Below are positions 13,901 through 14,334 of a stretch of 14,334 nucleotides of DNA, piece by piece. The DNA is from Actinomycetes bacterium (GTDB lineage: Bacteria; Actinomycetota; Thermoleophilia; Gaiellales; Gaiellaceae). How positions within the stretch are numbered: the stretch's first letter is position 1; each line of letters starts with the position of its first letter. The stretch lies in NCBI GenBank assembly GCA_030624785.1, contig JAUXJK010000017.1, positions 1-14,334 on the forward strand. Reading direction: 5' to 3'. A program made the position numbers and the translations under genes. The notes under the pieces are model-generated. The model ran no database searches and had not been told where the DNA came from. It saw only the letters and a list, made by a program, of their open reading frames with translations.

Positions 13901-14334
13901 TCACCTCAACGCGTCCCCACCTAGCATGATCGAGGCGAGAGAGCTCTCGAACGACACGCGGTCATTGTCTCGAAGAAGCCCCGCCTGTTGGACCTCCACC
14001 TGACGCCGCGCCGGGAGGATGCCCGTCGCGTACGCGCCCGAGACGGCCGACCACGAGTCGTCGTCGATGCTTCGCGCGAGAACCGGCGCATAGGCTCGCC
14101 AGTAGTCGTCGACAAGTGTCGGAAGCGAGACGACGTAGATCACGCCTAGCTTCAGGGTCGTCTCCACCGCTGCTTGGGCCGTCACCAGTTCGTTGAGAAT
14201 CAGCCGGCGCCCAACACGCTCATCATCCGTCCGCTGCGCGCGGACGGATCAGCGCTCGATGCCGAACGTAATGAGTCCACCGAGTAGGACGCCGCCAAGC
14301 GCGAACGCGGCTGTAGTGCACGCGGCTGCGGTCA
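13901..14334 (-). pseudogene. small single-pass membrane protein gene interrupted by an in-frame TGA
   Basis: Read on the minus strand, one frame runs from the window edge to the TGA at 13901-13903, with a single TGA at 14249-14251. Before it lies TAAFALGGVLLGGLITFGI, a membrane helix ending in ER; after it come SVRAQRTDDERVGRRLILNE and a helical cytoplasmic-type region (VDDYWRAYAPVLARSIDDDSW). The first visible bases are TG followed by ACC, so the start codon may lie exactly across the edge; the whole would be about 144 residues. This helix-plus-ER-and-arginine pattern followed by a soluble helical domain is common in small uncharacterised actinobacterial membrane proteins, which argues that the TGA interrupts one gene; a CGA-to-TGA change is the simplest cause. 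Alternatively a separate 94-residue gene starts at GTG 14185, but it has no Shine-Dalgarno. A 10-bp inverted repeat follows the TGA. Confidence 0.55.
14225..14249 (-). repeat. perfect 10-bp inverted repeat directly after the in-frame TGA
   Basis: The arms ATCCGTCCGC (14225-14234) and GCGGACGGAT (14240-14249) are exact reverse complements around a 5-base centre. In the minus-strand RNA the stem begins at the A of the TGA. It could be a chance GC-rich hairpin, a terminator without T-run, or a readthrough structure. Confidence 0.8.

Noticed and set aside
14225..14251. Bacterial SECIS element and selenocysteine at the in-frame TGA
   Set aside because: The loop is about 10 bases from the TGA, too near for known SECIS elements, the protein type is not a known selenoprotein, and an Arg CGA-to-TGA change explains it more simply.

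Overview
The window is GC-rich bacterial DNA with dense, overlapping genes, frequent GTG starts and a tRNA gene without an encoded CCA end. Together with a hopanoid operon that includes ispH, a plastocyanin-like gene and families of small hypothetical proteins, this suggests an actinobacterium, most likely of the Thermoleophilia/Solirubrobacterales type. That placement is inferred from gene content only.

Layout. (1) 1-350, minus: part of a cupredoxin-like protein that runs off the left edge and has no usable start codon in frame. (2) 496-7143, plus: a compact six-gene operon, hpnE-shc-hpnA-hpnH-hpnG-ispH, with 4-19 bp overlaps or gaps of at most 16 bp. IspH supplies isoprenoid precursors, HpnE completes squalene, Shc cyclises it to the hopane skeleton, and HpnH and HpnG add and trim the adenosyl-derived side chain. 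HpnA is a conserved partner oxidoreductase. The squalene-forming partners hpnC and hpnD are not in the window. (3) 7209-8135, minus: pheA (prephenate dehydratase), convergent with ispH. (4) 8231-10658, minus: three coupled genes for exported or membrane proteins of unknown function, the last with an LPASG sorting-type C-terminus. A possible 35-residue leader peptide precedes them. (5) 10975-12435, minus: a histone-deacetylase-family hydrolase followed by a short YbbN-like thioredoxin. (6) 12534-13099, plus: two small membrane proteins with a 4-bp overlap. (7) 13240-13536, plus: a small acidic protein of unknown function with a good promoter, ribosome binding site and terminator. (8) 13751-13823, plus: tRNA-Ala(TGC). 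(9) 13901-14334, minus: a small single-pass membrane protein gene interrupted by an in-frame TGA that abuts a perfect 10-bp inverted repeat.

The best understood part is the hopanoid operon, which is a known pathway. The parts least explained by known biology are the exported-protein operon at 8231-10762 and the interrupted gene at the right edge. I found no CRISPR array, insertion sequence, phage gene or defence system.
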